A stretch of 64,000 nucleotides of DNA, from assembly GCF_937888285.1 (NCBI RefSeq), contig NZ_CALART010000109.1, positions 1 to 64,000 of the forward strand, given 5' to 3'. The stretch comes from an uncultured Aquimonas sp. (GTDB lineage Bacteria; Pseudomonadota; Gammaproteobacteria; Xanthomonadales; Xanthomonadaceae). A program made the translations under genes and the position numbers. Positions 1 through 8,158 of the stretch are shown here, piece by piece. The notes beneath the pieces are model-generated. The model was not told where the DNA came from, made no database searches, and was given only the letters and a program-made list of their open reading frames with translations. How positions within the stretch are numbered: position 1 is the first letter of the stretch; the number at the start of each line of letters is the position of its first letter.

Positions 1-1047
1 CCCCTGCCGAAGTCGCAGGCGCAGATCGAAAGCCGCGGCCACGCCATCGAAGTGCGGCTGTATGCGGAAGACCCCGAGGCCGGCTTCCTGCCGGGCTCGG
101 GCCGCATCGAGCGACTGCAGCTGCCGCAGGGCCTGCCGGGCGTGCGCATCGACGGCGGCGTGATCGAGGGCGACACCGTCAGCGTGTTCTACGACCCGAT
201 GATCGCCAAGCTCATCGTGCACGCGCCCGACCGCCCGCAGGCGCTGGCGCGATTGGCCGATGCGCTGGCGCGCTCGCGCATCGAGGGCCCGAAGTCGAAC
301 ATCGAATTCCTGGAGCGGCTGGTCCGCCATCCGGCGGTGGTCGACGCGACCATCGACACCGGCTACCTCGATCGTCATCTCGACCAGGTGCTGCCGGGCG
401 CGCGCATGGCTTCGCCTGAGCTGCTGGCTGCGGGCGCCGCCGCCCTGCTGCTCGCCGAGGCGGCACAGGTGCACGCCGAGGCCGCGCGCAGCGCCGAGCC
501 GGATTCGCCCTGGTCGCTGGCCGACAGCTGGCGCGGCGGCCATACCGGCGACCGCCTGCTGGTGCTGGAGGCGCCCGGCGGCCGCGTCGAGCTGCATGTC
601 GCCGGCAGCGCCGGCAGTTACGACATCCGCCTTGGCGGCACCCGCATCGAAGTCCGCGACGCCCAGCTCGGCGCCGACAGCCTGAGCCTGCGCATCAACG
701 GCCAGCTGCGGCGCTTCCTCTGCCAGCTCGATGGCTCGCGCGCGCTGCTGCACGACGGCGTCGAGCGCTGGAGCCTGCAGCAGCGGCCCTCCTTCGAGTT
801 CGAGGGCGAGGCCAGCGGCGGCGACGAGGACCGCCTGCGCGCGCCGATGCCCGGCCGCATCGTGCTGGTGCACGTCGAGGCAGGCGCCAGCGTTGAAGGC
901 GAGCAGGTCCTGCTGGTGATGGAGGCCATGAAGATGGAGCTGAGCCTGCGTGCGCCGCGTGCCGGTGTGGTCGAGGCCGTGCAGGTCGCGGCCGGCGATT
1001 TCGTCGAGGCCGATGCGGTGCTGCTGCGGCTGGAGACCGCCGAATGA
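1..1047 (+). CDS. liuD: Acyl-CoA carboxylase biotin-containing alpha subunit, C-terminal part (probably methylcrotonyl-CoA carboxylase)
   Basis: The frame is open from base 1, so only the last 348 codons are here; the ATP-grasp core and start lie upstream. The fragment opens in the C-terminal part of the biotin carboxylase domain (GHAIEVRLYAEDP), runs through a linker region, and ends in a biotinyl domain with EAMKMEL. The biotinyl-lysine codon is at 931-933. The holoenzyme carboxylates an acyl-CoA with bicarbonate and ATP. The HMG-CoA lyase gene two positions downstream favours the methylcrotonyl-CoA enzyme of leucine breakdown over propionyl- or geranyl-CoA carboxylase, but that is inference from context. 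The stop overlaps the next start (ATGA at 1044-1047). Confidence 0.9.
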   Translation, partial: PLPKSQAQIESRGHAIEVRLYAEDPEAGFLPGSGRIERLQLPQGLPGVRIDGGVIEGDTVSVFYDPMIAKLIVHAPDRPQALARLADALARSRIEGPKSNIEFLERLVRHPAVVDATIDTGYLDRHLDQVLPGARMASPELLAAGAAALLLAEAAQVHAEAARSAEPDSPWSLADSWRGGHTGDRLLVLEAPGGRVELHVAGSAGSYDIRLGGTRIEVRDAQLGADSLSLRINGQLRRFLCQLDGSRALLHDGVERWSLQQRPSFEFEGEASGGDEDRLRAPMPGRIVLVHVEAGASVEGEQVLLVMEAMKMELSLRAPRAGVVEAVQVAAGDFVEADAVLLRLETAE

Positions 1048-1670
1048 TGCGCCCGCTGCTGCTCGCGCTGTGTGCGCTGATGCTCGCGGGCTGCGTCGAA
1101 ACCCGCTTCGAATCGCCGCCGGGCGAGCGCATCCAGCGCTGCGACGAGACCTGGAAGGGCGTCTGGCTGGATCGCTCCGAGGACAGCCAGGTGGCCGGCC
1201 TGCTGGTCGACGAGCAGTGCCGCAGCTTTTTGCTCTCCCAGCTCGAAGACGGCGGCCCGCTGCGTCAGGCGCCGGTGCCGCTCAACTACGTCGAGCACCG
1301 CGGCCAGCGCTACGTGGTCGTGGCTGATGCCGCCCTGCAGGATCTGGTCACGCTGCCGCCCGTGCATGGCGTGTCGCCAGTGCCTACGCGCAACTTCTTC
1401 ATCGCGCGCTACCGCCTGCGCGGCGCGAAGCTCGAGATCCACAAGGTCGACGACCGCGCGGCAGCACGCATGATCATCGACGGCGTGCTCGAAGGCACGG
1501 TCTCATCCACGCTCAACGAGCTGCACGTCTATGTACGCGGCACCCGCGGGGACATGCTGCGCATCGTCGAAACCCCCGGCCTGTTCGAGCGCAAGGCCTC
1601 GATCGTGCTGGAGCGCAGCCGCCGCACGCTGGCCGAAATCGAGGCCGAGCTGATGCGCGCGCGGCGCTGA
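1044..1670 (+). CDS. Predicted lipoprotein of unknown function in the leucine-degradation operon
   Basis: 208 residues. It has a type II signal peptide with lipobox LMLAGC, so the mature protein should begin at Cys17 and be lipid-anchored. The body is soluble-looking with no family I recognise; it contains two further cysteines (in RCDET and EQCRS) and a basic C-terminus. The start overlaps the liuD stop by four bases and HMG-CoA lyase follows after 14 bases, so it is almost certainly co-transcribed with both. A second ATG directly follows the first (1047). A lipoprotein is not a standard member of the liu pathway; its role there is unknown. Confidence 0.75.
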   Translation: MMRPLLLALCALMLAGCVETRFESPPGERIQRCDETWKGVWLDRSEDSQVAGLLVDEQCRSFLLSQLEDGGPLRQAPVPLNYVEHRGQRYVVVADAALQDLVTLPPVHGVSPVPTRNFFIARYRLRGAKLEIHKVDDRAAARMIIDGVLEGTVSSTLNELHVYVRGTRGDMLRIVETPGLFERKASIVLERSRRTLAEIEAELMRARR

Positions 1671-1684
1671 ACCAAGGAACTCGA

Positions 1685-2593
1685 ATGGACCACGTACGCA
1701 TCGTCGAAGTCGGCCCGCGCGACGGGTTGCAGAACGAGAAAACCCTGCTGCCGGCCGCACTCAAGATCGAGCTGATCGAGCGCCTCGCCGCCACCGGCCT
1801 TCAAACCGTCGAGGCCACCAGCTTCGTCAGCCCGAAGTGGGTGCCGCAGCTGGCCGATGCCGCCGAGGTGTTCAGCGCGATCGCGCGCCGGCCCGGCGTG
1901 CGCTACCCGGTGCTGGTGCCGAACCTTCAGGGCTATGAGCGCGCCAAGGCGGTCGGCGTCGAAGAGATCGCGGTGTTCGGCGCGGCGTCGGAAGTCTTCT
2001 CGCAGAAGAACATCAACGCCAGCATCGAAGAGAGCCTGCAGCGCTTCGCGCCGGTGATCGAGGCCGCGCGCGCGGACGGCATCGCCGTGCGCGGCTATGT
2101 CTCGACCGTGCTCGGCTGCCCCTACCAGGGCGAGGTGCCGGTGGCGGATGTCGTGCGCGTCGCGCAGCGCCTGCACGCAATGGGCTGCTACGAGATCTCG
2201 CTGGGCGACACCATCGGCGTCGGCACGCCGCGGAAGGCCCGCGCGATGCTCGAAGCGGTCGCGGCGGTGGTTCCCATGCAGGCGCTGGCCGTGCACTTCC
2301 ACGACACCTATGGGCAGGCCATCGCCAACATCGCCGCCTGCCTTGAGGCCGGCGTGCGCGTGGTCGATTCAGCCGTCAGCGGCGCCGGTGGCTGTCCCTA
2401 TGCCAAGGGCGCTTCGGGTAATGTCGCCAGCGAGGACGTGCTGTATCTGCTGGAAGGCATGGGCTTCATATATGGCGTCGATGCCGATGCCCTCGCCTCG
2501 ACCGGCCAATGGTTGGCCGAGGCGCTGGGCAGGCCCAACGGCAGCAAAGCCGGGCGGGCGCGGATCGCTAACCGCGCCGCCCAGCATGCATAA
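1685..2593 (+). CDS. liuE: Hydroxymethylglutaryl-CoA lyase
   Basis: 302 residues, full length for the family. It cleaves HMG-CoA to acetyl-CoA and acetoacetate, the last step of leucine degradation. The TIM-barrel starts with VEVGPRDGLQNE; metal and substrate residues appear in SLGDTIGVG and VHFHDTYGQ, and the signature GGCPYAKGASGN carries the catalytic cysteine. A ribosome-binding site (AAGGAA) lies about 7 bases before the ATG. It is third in the operon after the carboxylase fragment and the lipoprotein. Also known as mvaB. Confidence 0.95.
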   Translation: MDHVRIVEVGPRDGLQNEKTLLPAALKIELIERLAATGLQTVEATSFVSPKWVPQLADAAEVFSAIARRPGVRYPVLVPNLQGYERAKAVGVEEIAVFGAASEVFSQKNINASIEESLQRFAPVIEAARADGIAVRGYVSTVLGCPYQGEVPVADVVRVAQRLHAMGCYEISLGDTIGVGTPRKARAMLEAVAAVVPMQALAVHFHDTYGQAIANIAACLEAGVRVVDSAVSGAGGCPYAKGASGNVASEDVLYLLEGMGFIYGVDADALASTGQWLAEALGRPNGSKAGRARIANRAAQHA

Positions 2594-2653
2594 GGTCTCC
2601 CTCGAAGGCTTACCAACACAACTTGTTTCGCCCCAGTCCTAGGAGAATCCAGA

Positions 2654-2899
2654 ATGAATCGCATCTCCGTTGCCATGTTCGCCCTGTTGCTGGCTGTTTC
2701 CGGCGCGCAAGCCGCCAACGCGCAAGAAGGCACTTCCTGGAACGCATCCGAGCACTCTTCGAGCTATCTCGAGTGGCTCGTGAACTGGTTGCTCGGAAAC
2801 ACCGAGGGAACGCCGGAGGATGAGATGACTGTCCAGCAACGAACCGAATCCGCCGAGATCCAGGACGAGTCTCGCTCCTTCACCTCCATCATCCGATGA
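2654..2899 (+). CDS. Small exported protein of unknown function
   Basis: 81 residues. The first ~23 form a Sec signal peptide (MNRISVAMFALLLAVSGAQA, then a second possible Ala site), leaving a mature peptide of under 60 residues with a Trp-containing hydrophobic patch (YLEWLVNWLLG) followed by a polar acidic tail. A good ribosome-binding site (AGGAGA) sits 8 bases before the ATG. Its base composition is noticeably less GC-rich than the flanking genes. It lies 100 bases before a membrane Ser/Thr kinase in the same direction, so it may belong to that signalling cluster. No family recognised. Confidence 0.6.
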   Translation: MNRISVAMFALLLAVSGAQAANAQEGTSWNASEHSSSYLEWLVNWLLGNTEGTPEDEMTVQQRTESAEIQDESRSFTSIIR

Positions 2900-2999
2900 A
2901 CTTCGCGAACTGATTCCGACCGGCTGTCGCGCCCGAACTTGGGCGGCAGTCGGCCAAGTCAGCAAGGCGGCTCTTCTGAACCCGGGCTAGGAGACACAG

Positions 3000-5393
3000 G
3001 TGACCACGCCAAAAAGGGAGCCATCCACCACGGCAATCTCTGAGGGCGAAGCCTGTCGGCCATCACTTCCCGACGTGATCGGCCCTTACCGCATCCTCGG
3101 CCTGCTCGGCGAGGGCGGCATGGGCCGTGTCTACCGCGCGCTGGAGCGCTCGCCGCCGCGCGAAGTCGCGCTGAAGGTCGCCGGCCTGCCGACCCGTGCC
3201 GCGCTGGAGCGCTTCGAACGCGAGATCGAGCTGCTGGCCCAGCTGGAACATCCCGGCATCGCGCGCCTCTACGCGACGGGCGTCGATGCGAGCAGCGGCC
3301 TGCCCTGGCTGTCGATGGAGCTGGTGCCCGGCGAGGATCTCGGCCGCTGGGCCGCGCGCGTGCAGCCCGATCGCGAGGCGATCGTGGGCGTGCTGCTGTC
3401 GATCTGCGCGGCCGTGCAGTACGCGCACGGGCGCGGCGTGCTGCACCGTGACCTCAAGCCCTCCAACGTCTTCGTCACGCCGGACGTCAGCACCCGCGTG
3501 CTCGACTTCGGCATCGCCCGCCTGCTGCAGCCCACCGGCGGCTTGGACCCGACGCTGACCGTGGCCGGCCAGATCCTCGGCACCCTGCCCTATATGGCGC
3601 CGGAGCAGCTAGCCGGCGAAGCGGTAGATGCGCGCGGCGACGTGTATGCGCTGGGCGTGATCGCCTATGAGCTGCTGGGCGGCCAGCTGCCCTATCCGCG
3701 CCTGCGCACGGCTTCGGCCTTCGAGGCCCTCGATATCGTCCGCGCGGGCGATCCGCCGCCGCTGGCGAGTCTGAGTCGGCGCGCCCAGGGCGACCTCGGC
3801 GAAGTAGTGATGAAGGCGATCGCGCCAGAGCTCGAGCGTCGCTACGGCAGCGTCGACGCGCTCGCCGCCGATTTGCGCGCGGTGATGGAGAGCCGCCCGG
3901 TCAGCGCGCGTGCGCCGACGCCAGGCTATCTGATCGGCCGCTTTGTGAAGCGGCATCGCGCCCTGAGCGCGGCGGTGGCGAGTATTGCCCTGGTGCTGCT
4001 GGCCGCCACCGGCATCTCCCTGCGCTTCGCCTGGTCGGAAGCCAGCGCCCGCGCGGACGCCGAATCGCGCGCAGCGGAGGCGCAGGCGATCAGCGGCTTC
4101 CTCACCGACATGCTGCAGTCGGCCGACCCCGAACGCAGCCTCGGCAATGAGCTGCGGGTCAGCGAGCTGCTTTATGTCGCCGGTGAATCCCTGCGTTCGG
4201 GCACGACAATGCCGGAAGCCACGCGTGCCCGGCTGATGACCACGCTCGCGCGTGCGCATCTTGGGCTGGCCGATGCGGAGCGAGCGACCGAACTGCTGGA
4301 CTCGGCGCTAGCTCTGCCCGACATCGCCGCCCTGGCGGAGCAACGCACGAGCGCCGCGATCGAGCGTCTGAACGCCGATCTGGTGGGCGGACGTTTCGAC
4401 CAGATCGAGCCTACTGTCACCCGATTGTTCGCCCCGGATGAGCTTGCTGGCGAATCGCCCACCGCGCTCGATGTCGAGCAGATCCGACTGCGCGCACGCA
4501 TCGAGCAAGGAGAGCGCGAGTCGGCCGTCGCTGATATCAAGAACGCTCTCTCGCGCTCGGAACTCGCTCTCGGCCCCTCGCATCGCATCAGTCTGGCCCT
4601 GCGCCACGATCTCGCGTCGGTACTGCAGCTGCTGGGCAGTTTCCAGGAGGCCGCGGACGTCAACGCCGAAGCTGTACGCCTGCGCGAGCAGGCGCTTGGC
4701 GAGAATCATCCGCAGACTCTGTTCACCCGCAACCTCGCGGCAACCCTCAAGTTCCGCCTTGGCGACGAAGCCGGAGCGCTCGCCGATCTGGAGTCCATCC
4801 ATGCGGCGCGCCGTCGAGTGCTGGGCGAAGTCCACCCTTCGACCCTGAGCAGCGGACTGAATCTGGCGACCGCACTGGTCAATCAAGGCGAAGCGGAACG
4901 CAGTTCGACGCTTGCGCGAGCCGCGCTCGATGGACTGAGCGCGCGCTTTGGACCGACCCATCGGCTGGCACTGAATGCACGTGACACGCTTGCACTCGCG
5001 CTGGAGCGACTGGGCAAAGTCGAGGAAGCAGCGGACATGCATGCAGGAACCCTGGAACTCTATGAGGACCTGGGGAAGCTGGATGCACCCGAGGCATTAG
5101 GTGTGCTCAACAATCTCGCCATGCTGCGGATGGACGCAAAGCAGTTCGAGCTCGCATTGCGGCATTTCGATCTTCTCGTCGAGCGTGCGCATGCGGCCCT
5201 CGGCGCAGAGCACGTTTATTCCGGAATGTTTGCCGGCAATCGCGCTCAGTGCCTGGCCGAGCTGGGCCGCCTTGCGGAGGCGCGCAGCGAATTCGCGTCC
5301 AGCCTTGCAGTCCTGCGCGGCACGCTGGGCGATGCGCATCCGCGCACGCAGCGCGTGCAGGCGCAGTTCGACGCCATCGCCAAGGCCCATTGA
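3000..5393 (+). CDS. Membrane Ser/Thr protein kinase with extracytoplasmic TPR domain
   Basis: 797 residues from a GTG with AGGAG upstream. Residues ~28-300 are a Hanks-type kinase with all key motifs: glycine loop GEGGMG (37-42), the VALK lysine (59), HRDLKPSN (149-156), DFG (169-171) and MAPE (199-202). One membrane helix lies at ~317-345. About 450 residues follow, rich in TPR-like helical repeats (for example EAVRLREQALGENHPQTLF), predicted outside the cytoplasm. It phosphorylates Ser/Thr on unknown targets. The stop codon directly abuts the GTG of a histidine kinase. The TPR half uses less GC-rich codons than the kinase half. Confidence 0.9.
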   Translation: MTTPKREPSTTAISEGEACRPSLPDVIGPYRILGLLGEGGMGRVYRALERSPPREVALKVAGLPTRAALERFEREIELLAQLEHPGIARLYATGVDASSGLPWLSMELVPGEDLGRWAARVQPDREAIVGVLLSICAAVQYAHGRGVLHRDLKPSNVFVTPDVSTRVLDFGIARLLQPTGGLDPTLTVAGQILGTLPYMAPEQLAGEAVDARGDVYALGVIAYELLGGQLPYPRLRTASAFEALDIVRAGDPPPLASLSRRAQGDLGEVVMKAIAPELERRYGSVDALAADLRAVMESRPVSARAPTPGYLIGRFVKRHRALSAAVASIALVLLAATGISLRFAWSEASARADAESRAAEAQAISGFLTDMLQSADPERSLGNELRVSELLYVAGESLRSGTTMPEATRARLMTTLARAHLGLADAERATELLDSALALPDIAALAEQRTSAAIERLNADLVGGRFDQIEPTVTRLFAPDELAGESPTALDVEQIRLRARIEQGERESAVADIKNALSRSELALGPSHRISLALRHDLASVLQLLGSFQEAADVNAEAVRLREQALGENHPQTLFTRNLAATLKFRLGDEAGALADLESIHAARRRVLGEVHPSTLSSGLNLATALVNQGEAERSSTLARAALDGLSARFGPTHRLALNARDTLALALERLGKVEEAADMHAGTLELYEDLGKLDAPEALGVLNNLAMLRMDAKQFELALRHFDLLVERAHAALGAEHVYSGMFAGNRAQCLAELGRLAEARSEFASSLAVLRGTLGDAHPRTQRVQAQFDAIAKAH

Positions 5394-6119
5394 GTGAGTT
5401 GGATTGCCTGGGTAGCTGCAAGCATCGCCGCAGCTTGCTGCGCGTGGCTCTGGCAGGAACGCAGCCGCCTCATCTCACGTCTCGCCGCCCAGCAGGCGCT
5501 GTTCACCGAACAAGCGAAGTCCGAACGCGCCCGCATCCGCCAGCAGACCGCACTCGAAGAGCGCGAGCGCATCTATCGCGACCTGCATGACGATCTCGGA
5601 TCGCAGCTGCTGCAGATGATCTACACCGCGCCCACGCCGGAGTTCGCCGACCAGGCGCGCGCCGTGCTGCAGAACCTGCGCGACGTGGTCAGCCGCTCGC
5701 GTGGCGAGCCGGGCAGGCTGTCGGACGTGCTGGGAGACATCGAAGCGGAAGCCCGGCAGCGGCTCTGGGCGGTCGAGGCGGAGCTGCTCTGGGAACAGGC
5801 CGGTGACTTGCCCGATCCGCAGCTCGATTCCGGCCAGGCCCTGCACCTGCATCGCATCGTCCGCGAGGGCATCAGCAATGCCATCCGCCATGCCCGCGTG
5901 CGCCGACTGCGCGTGCGCGTGCGGCCAGATGGCGCACAGCTGCTGCTGGACGTCACCGACGATGGCTTCGGCACACCTGTGGATGTACAGGAAGGGCGCG
6001 GCATGGACAGCATGCGCAGCCGCGCCGCCGAGCTGAAGGGGCGCATCGACTGGACGCCGGGAACCCAGGGCGGCACCAAGATCGTGCTGCGTTTTCCTCT
6101 GCCCGAAGGCGAGCACTGA
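5394..6119 (+). CDS. Short sensor histidine kinase (HisKA_3/HATPase type) without an input domain
   Basis: 241 residues from a GTG that immediately follows the stop of the Ser/Thr kinase. An N-terminal membrane helix (~3-20) and short coiled coil lead into the dimerisation domain with phosphoacceptor His65 (YRDLHDDLG), then a HATPase_c domain with N-box EGISNAIRHA and G-box GRGMDSMRSRA. This is the NarX/DesK-like class that normally pairs with NarL-type regulators, and one follows after a single base. There is no room for a periplasmic or PAS sensor, so the signal must come from a partner; the adjacent TPR-bearing kinase is an obvious candidate (inference). Confidence 0.88.
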   Translation: MSWIAWVAASIAAACCAWLWQERSRLISRLAAQQALFTEQAKSERARIRQQTALEERERIYRDLHDDLGSQLLQMIYTAPTPEFADQARAVLQNLRDVVSRSRGEPGRLSDVLGDIEAEARQRLWAVEAELLWEQAGDLPDPQLDSGQALHLHRIVREGISNAIRHARVRRLRVRVRPDGAQLLLDVTDDGFGTPVDVQEGRGMDSMRSRAAELKGRIDWTPGTQGGTKIVLRFPLPEGEH

Positions 6120-6120
6120 C

Positions 6121-6792
6121 GTGAGCGCACCCGCCGCACCTCGCACCGCCCTGCTGGTCGACGATCTGGCGCCGGCGCGGGCATGGCTGCGCAGCGCACT
6201 GCTGGACGCTTTCCCCGAGATCCGGATCACCGAGGCCGGCAGCCTTGCAGAAGCGCGCACCGCGCTGGCCGCCCTTGGCGCCGCGCCGGATCTGGCCCTG
6301 GTCGATCTGGGCCTACCCGACGGCAGCGGCCTGCGCATCATCGAAGGGCTGCAGCGCGAGCAGGCCCCCACCCTGTGCGTGGTCAGCACGGTCTTCGACG
6401 ACGACGCGCATGTCTTCCCCGCCCTGCGCGCCGGCGCCCAGGGCTATGTGCTGAAGGACCTGCCGGCAGCTGCGCTGGCGCGGATGCTGCGCGGCATCCT
6501 CGACGGCCAGCCGCCGCTGTCGCCGAGCATCGCAAGGCGCCTGCTGCGGCAGTTCCAGCCAGCGACAGCGACCCCACAGCTAGCCACCGCAGAAGCGCTG
6601 ACCGCGCGAGAGACCGAGGTCCTGCAGCTCATCGCCAAGGGTTACACCGTGCAGCAGACCGCCGCGGCCCTGGGCCTGTCGCCGCATACGGCCTCGGGCT
6701 ACGTCAAGGAGATCTACCGCAAGCTCAGCGTCAATTCGCGCGCGGAAGCGACGCTCGAAGCGGCGCGTCGTGGCCTGGTCGATCCGCGCTAG
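6121..6792 (+). CDS. NarL/LuxR-family response regulator
   Basis: 223 residues, GTG start one base after the histidine kinase stop. The receiver domain has the acidic pair DD (14-15), phosphoacceptor Asp62 (LVDLGLPDG), the conserved Ser/Thr in VVSTV and Lys in VLKDLP. A C-terminal LuxR-type helix-turn-helix covers roughly 150-215 (LTARETEVLQLIAKG ... SPHTASGYVKEIYRKL). It should be phosphorylated by the upstream kinase and bind DNA. It closes the three-gene signalling operon; about 230 bases of non-coding sequence follow. Confidence 0.92.
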   Translation: MSAPAAPRTALLVDDLAPARAWLRSALLDAFPEIRITEAGSLAEARTALAALGAAPDLALVDLGLPDGSGLRIIEGLQREQAPTLCVVSTVFDDDAHVFPALRAGAQGYVLKDLPAAALARMLRGILDGQPPLSPSIARRLLRQFQPATATPQLATAEALTARETEVLQLIAKGYTVQQTAAALGLSPHTASGYVKEIYRKLSVNSRAEATLEAARRGLVDPR

Positions 6793-7024
6793 GCACCCCC
6801 GTCGTAGCCTTGATGGGTCCGCCAGCGCGCAGCCCCCGGCGCGCCGGTGCGCGCAAACCCGTGCGACCTGAACCCGCGTCCCCTTGCCTGGGCAAAGAAG
6901 CAGCCACCACACTCGTGACGCGCGCCTCCCGGAGTGCAGGGGTGCGCGCATGCCTTGACCGCGCATCGCCGATGCAGGCCATTGATGCCGCAGCCCATCG
7001 CACTCGCCTTACGGCCCGCCCTGC

Positions 7025-7651
7025 ATGACCGCCACCTTCATCACCCTGCTCGACTTCATCGGCACGTTCGCGTTCGCGATCAGCGGCGCCCTGGTGGCCG
7101 TGCGCCATCGCCTCGACCTGTTCGGGGTGCTGGTGCTCTCGTTCGCTGCAGCCACGGCCGGCGGCATCATGCGCGACGTCTTGCTGGCCGCGACACCACC
7201 CACCTCGCTGGTCGACTGGCGCTATCTCGCGGTGTCCAGCGCCGCCGGATTGCTGACCTTCTTCCGCCATGCCGACGTCGAACGCATGCGCAATCCGGTG
7301 CAGTTCTTCGATGCCGCAGGGCTGGGCCTGTTTGCTGTGCTCGGCACCAGCAAGGCGCTGGCCGCAGGCCTCGGGCCGGTGGGTGCGGTGATGATCGGCG
7401 TGCTGACCGGCGTGGGCGGCGGCGTGGTGCGCGACATGCTGGTGGCGCAGATTCCCAATGTGCTGCGGCGACAGGAGATCTACGCCGTCACCGCCATGAC
7501 CGCGGCGCTGGTGGTGGTCGCCGGTGATGCCCTGGCTCTGCCGGCGGCACCTGTCGCGGTGGGCGGCGCGCTGCTGTGCTTCGTGCTGCGCCTGCTGGCG
7601 ATCCGCCGCGGCTGGAAGCTGCCCGAGTCGGGGAGTGGTGTCGACCGCTGA
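7025..7651 (+). CDS. UPF0126 (YadS/YicG-like) seven-helix membrane protein
   Basis: 208 residues, almost wholly hydrophobic, with the internal duplication typical of this family: GGIMRDVLL in the first half and GGGVVRDML in the second. Family members are described as glycine-transporter-domain or TRIC-like cation-channel proteins; the physiological substrate here cannot be told from sequence. It stands alone, with a strong hairpin (7689-7710) 37 bases after its stop serving as terminator. Confidence 0.85.
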   Translation: MTATFITLLDFIGTFAFAISGALVAVRHRLDLFGVLVLSFAAATAGGIMRDVLLAATPPTSLVDWRYLAVSSAAGLLTFFRHADVERMRNPVQFFDAAGLGLFAVLGTSKALAAGLGPVGAVMIGVLTGVGGGVVRDMLVAQIPNVLRRQEIYAVTAMTAALVVVAGDALALPAAPVAVGGALLCFVLRLLAIRRGWKLPESGSGVDR

Positions 7652-7682
7652 ACCGCAGCGGCTCGGCAGGGCTGTACGCAAC

Positions 7683-7716
7683 AAAAAAGCCAGCATCCGA
7701 GGATGCTGGCTTTCTT
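7683..7716. terminator. Bidirectional intrinsic terminator
   Basis: A perfect 9-bp stem (7689-7697 with 7702-7710) and CGAG loop is flanked by an A-run at 7683-7688 and a T-rich stretch at 7711-7716. It can end the UPF0126 transcript on the plus strand and the tRNA-Arg transcript on the minus strand, where the six-T tract is strongest. Confidence 0.8.
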
Positions 7717-7725
7717 GTTCTCGTA

Positions 7726-7802
7726 TGGCGCGCCCGGAAGGATTCGAACCTCCGACCCCCAAGTTCGTAGCCTGGTGCTCTATCCAGCTGAGCTACGGGC
7801 GC
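7726..7802 (-). tRNA. tRNA-Arg (ACG)
   Basis: 77 bases including an encoded CCA. The 7-bp acceptor (GCGCCCG/CGGGCGC), D-arm TAGCTCAGCTGGATAGAGCA, anticodon loop CTACGAA (anticodon ACG) and T-loop GGTTCGAAT are all present. Arg(ACG) reads CGU/CGC/CGA after A34 editing. It lies downstream of tRNA-Ser(GCT) and csrA on the same strand, the usual gammaproteobacterial order. Confidence 0.97.
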
Positions 7803-7813
7803 GTAGAAGCGAA

Positions 7814-7842
7814 ATTATGCGGGGTGTTTTTGGATCCGTCAA
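7814..7842 (-). promoter_or_regulatory. Sigma-70 promoter of tRNA-Arg
   Basis: On the minus strand TTGACG (7842-7837) and CATAAT (7819-7814) are separated by exactly 17 bases. The start would fall close to the tRNA 5' end at 7802. This implies tRNA-Arg is transcribed independently of tRNA-Ser. Confidence 0.75.
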
Positions 7843-7948
7843 CACTCGTCGTTCGATCTTCTGAAGCGACGTGTAAACATTCCTTACCCGCTCCAGATGC
7901 TTCCTTGGCCGAACAGTTCCCATGCAGGAAACCGTGTCGCCGTGGAAA

Positions 7949-7975
7949 CCGAAGGGGGCCTTTCGGCCCCCTCGG
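7949..7975 (-). terminator. Hairpin terminator after tRNA-Ser(GCT)
   Basis: A GC-rich stem (arms 7949-7960 and 7965-7975, one bulged base) closed by a GAAA tetraloop when read on the minus strand, followed by a short T-rich stretch. It lies 8 bases past the tRNA-Ser 3' end. Confidence 0.7.
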
Positions 7976-7982
7976 ATGCATC

Positions 7983-8075
7983 TGGCGGAGAGAGAGGGAT
8001 TCGAACCCTCGATAGAGCTTTTGACCCTATACTCCCTTAGCAGGGGAGCCCCTTCGGCCTCTCGGGCATCTCTCC
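7983..8075 (-). tRNA. tRNA-Ser (GCT)
   Basis: 93 bases with encoded CCA and the long variable arm of class II serine tRNAs. The acceptor is GGAGAGA/TCTCTCC; the anticodon loop CTGCTAA gives anticodon GCT (AGC/AGU codons); the T-loop is GGTTCGAAT. It sits between csrA and tRNA-Arg. Confidence 0.97.
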
Positions 8076-8123
8076 GGGTTTGCTGGCAACTGGCCTGGGA
8101 GACCCGTCGCCGCAGAGCGCGCA

Positions 8124-8152
8124 ACTATAGACGAGTGCGTCGCACTGGTAAA
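8124..8152 (-). promoter_or_regulatory. Sigma-70 promoter of tRNA-Ser(GCT)
   Basis: Minus strand: TTTACC (8152-8147), 17-base spacer, TATAGT (8129-8124), followed by the GC-rich discriminator TGCGCGC typical of growth-rate-controlled stable RNA promoters. It lies between the csrA stop (8159) and the tRNA. Confidence 0.75.
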
Positions 8153-8158
8153 GCCCGT

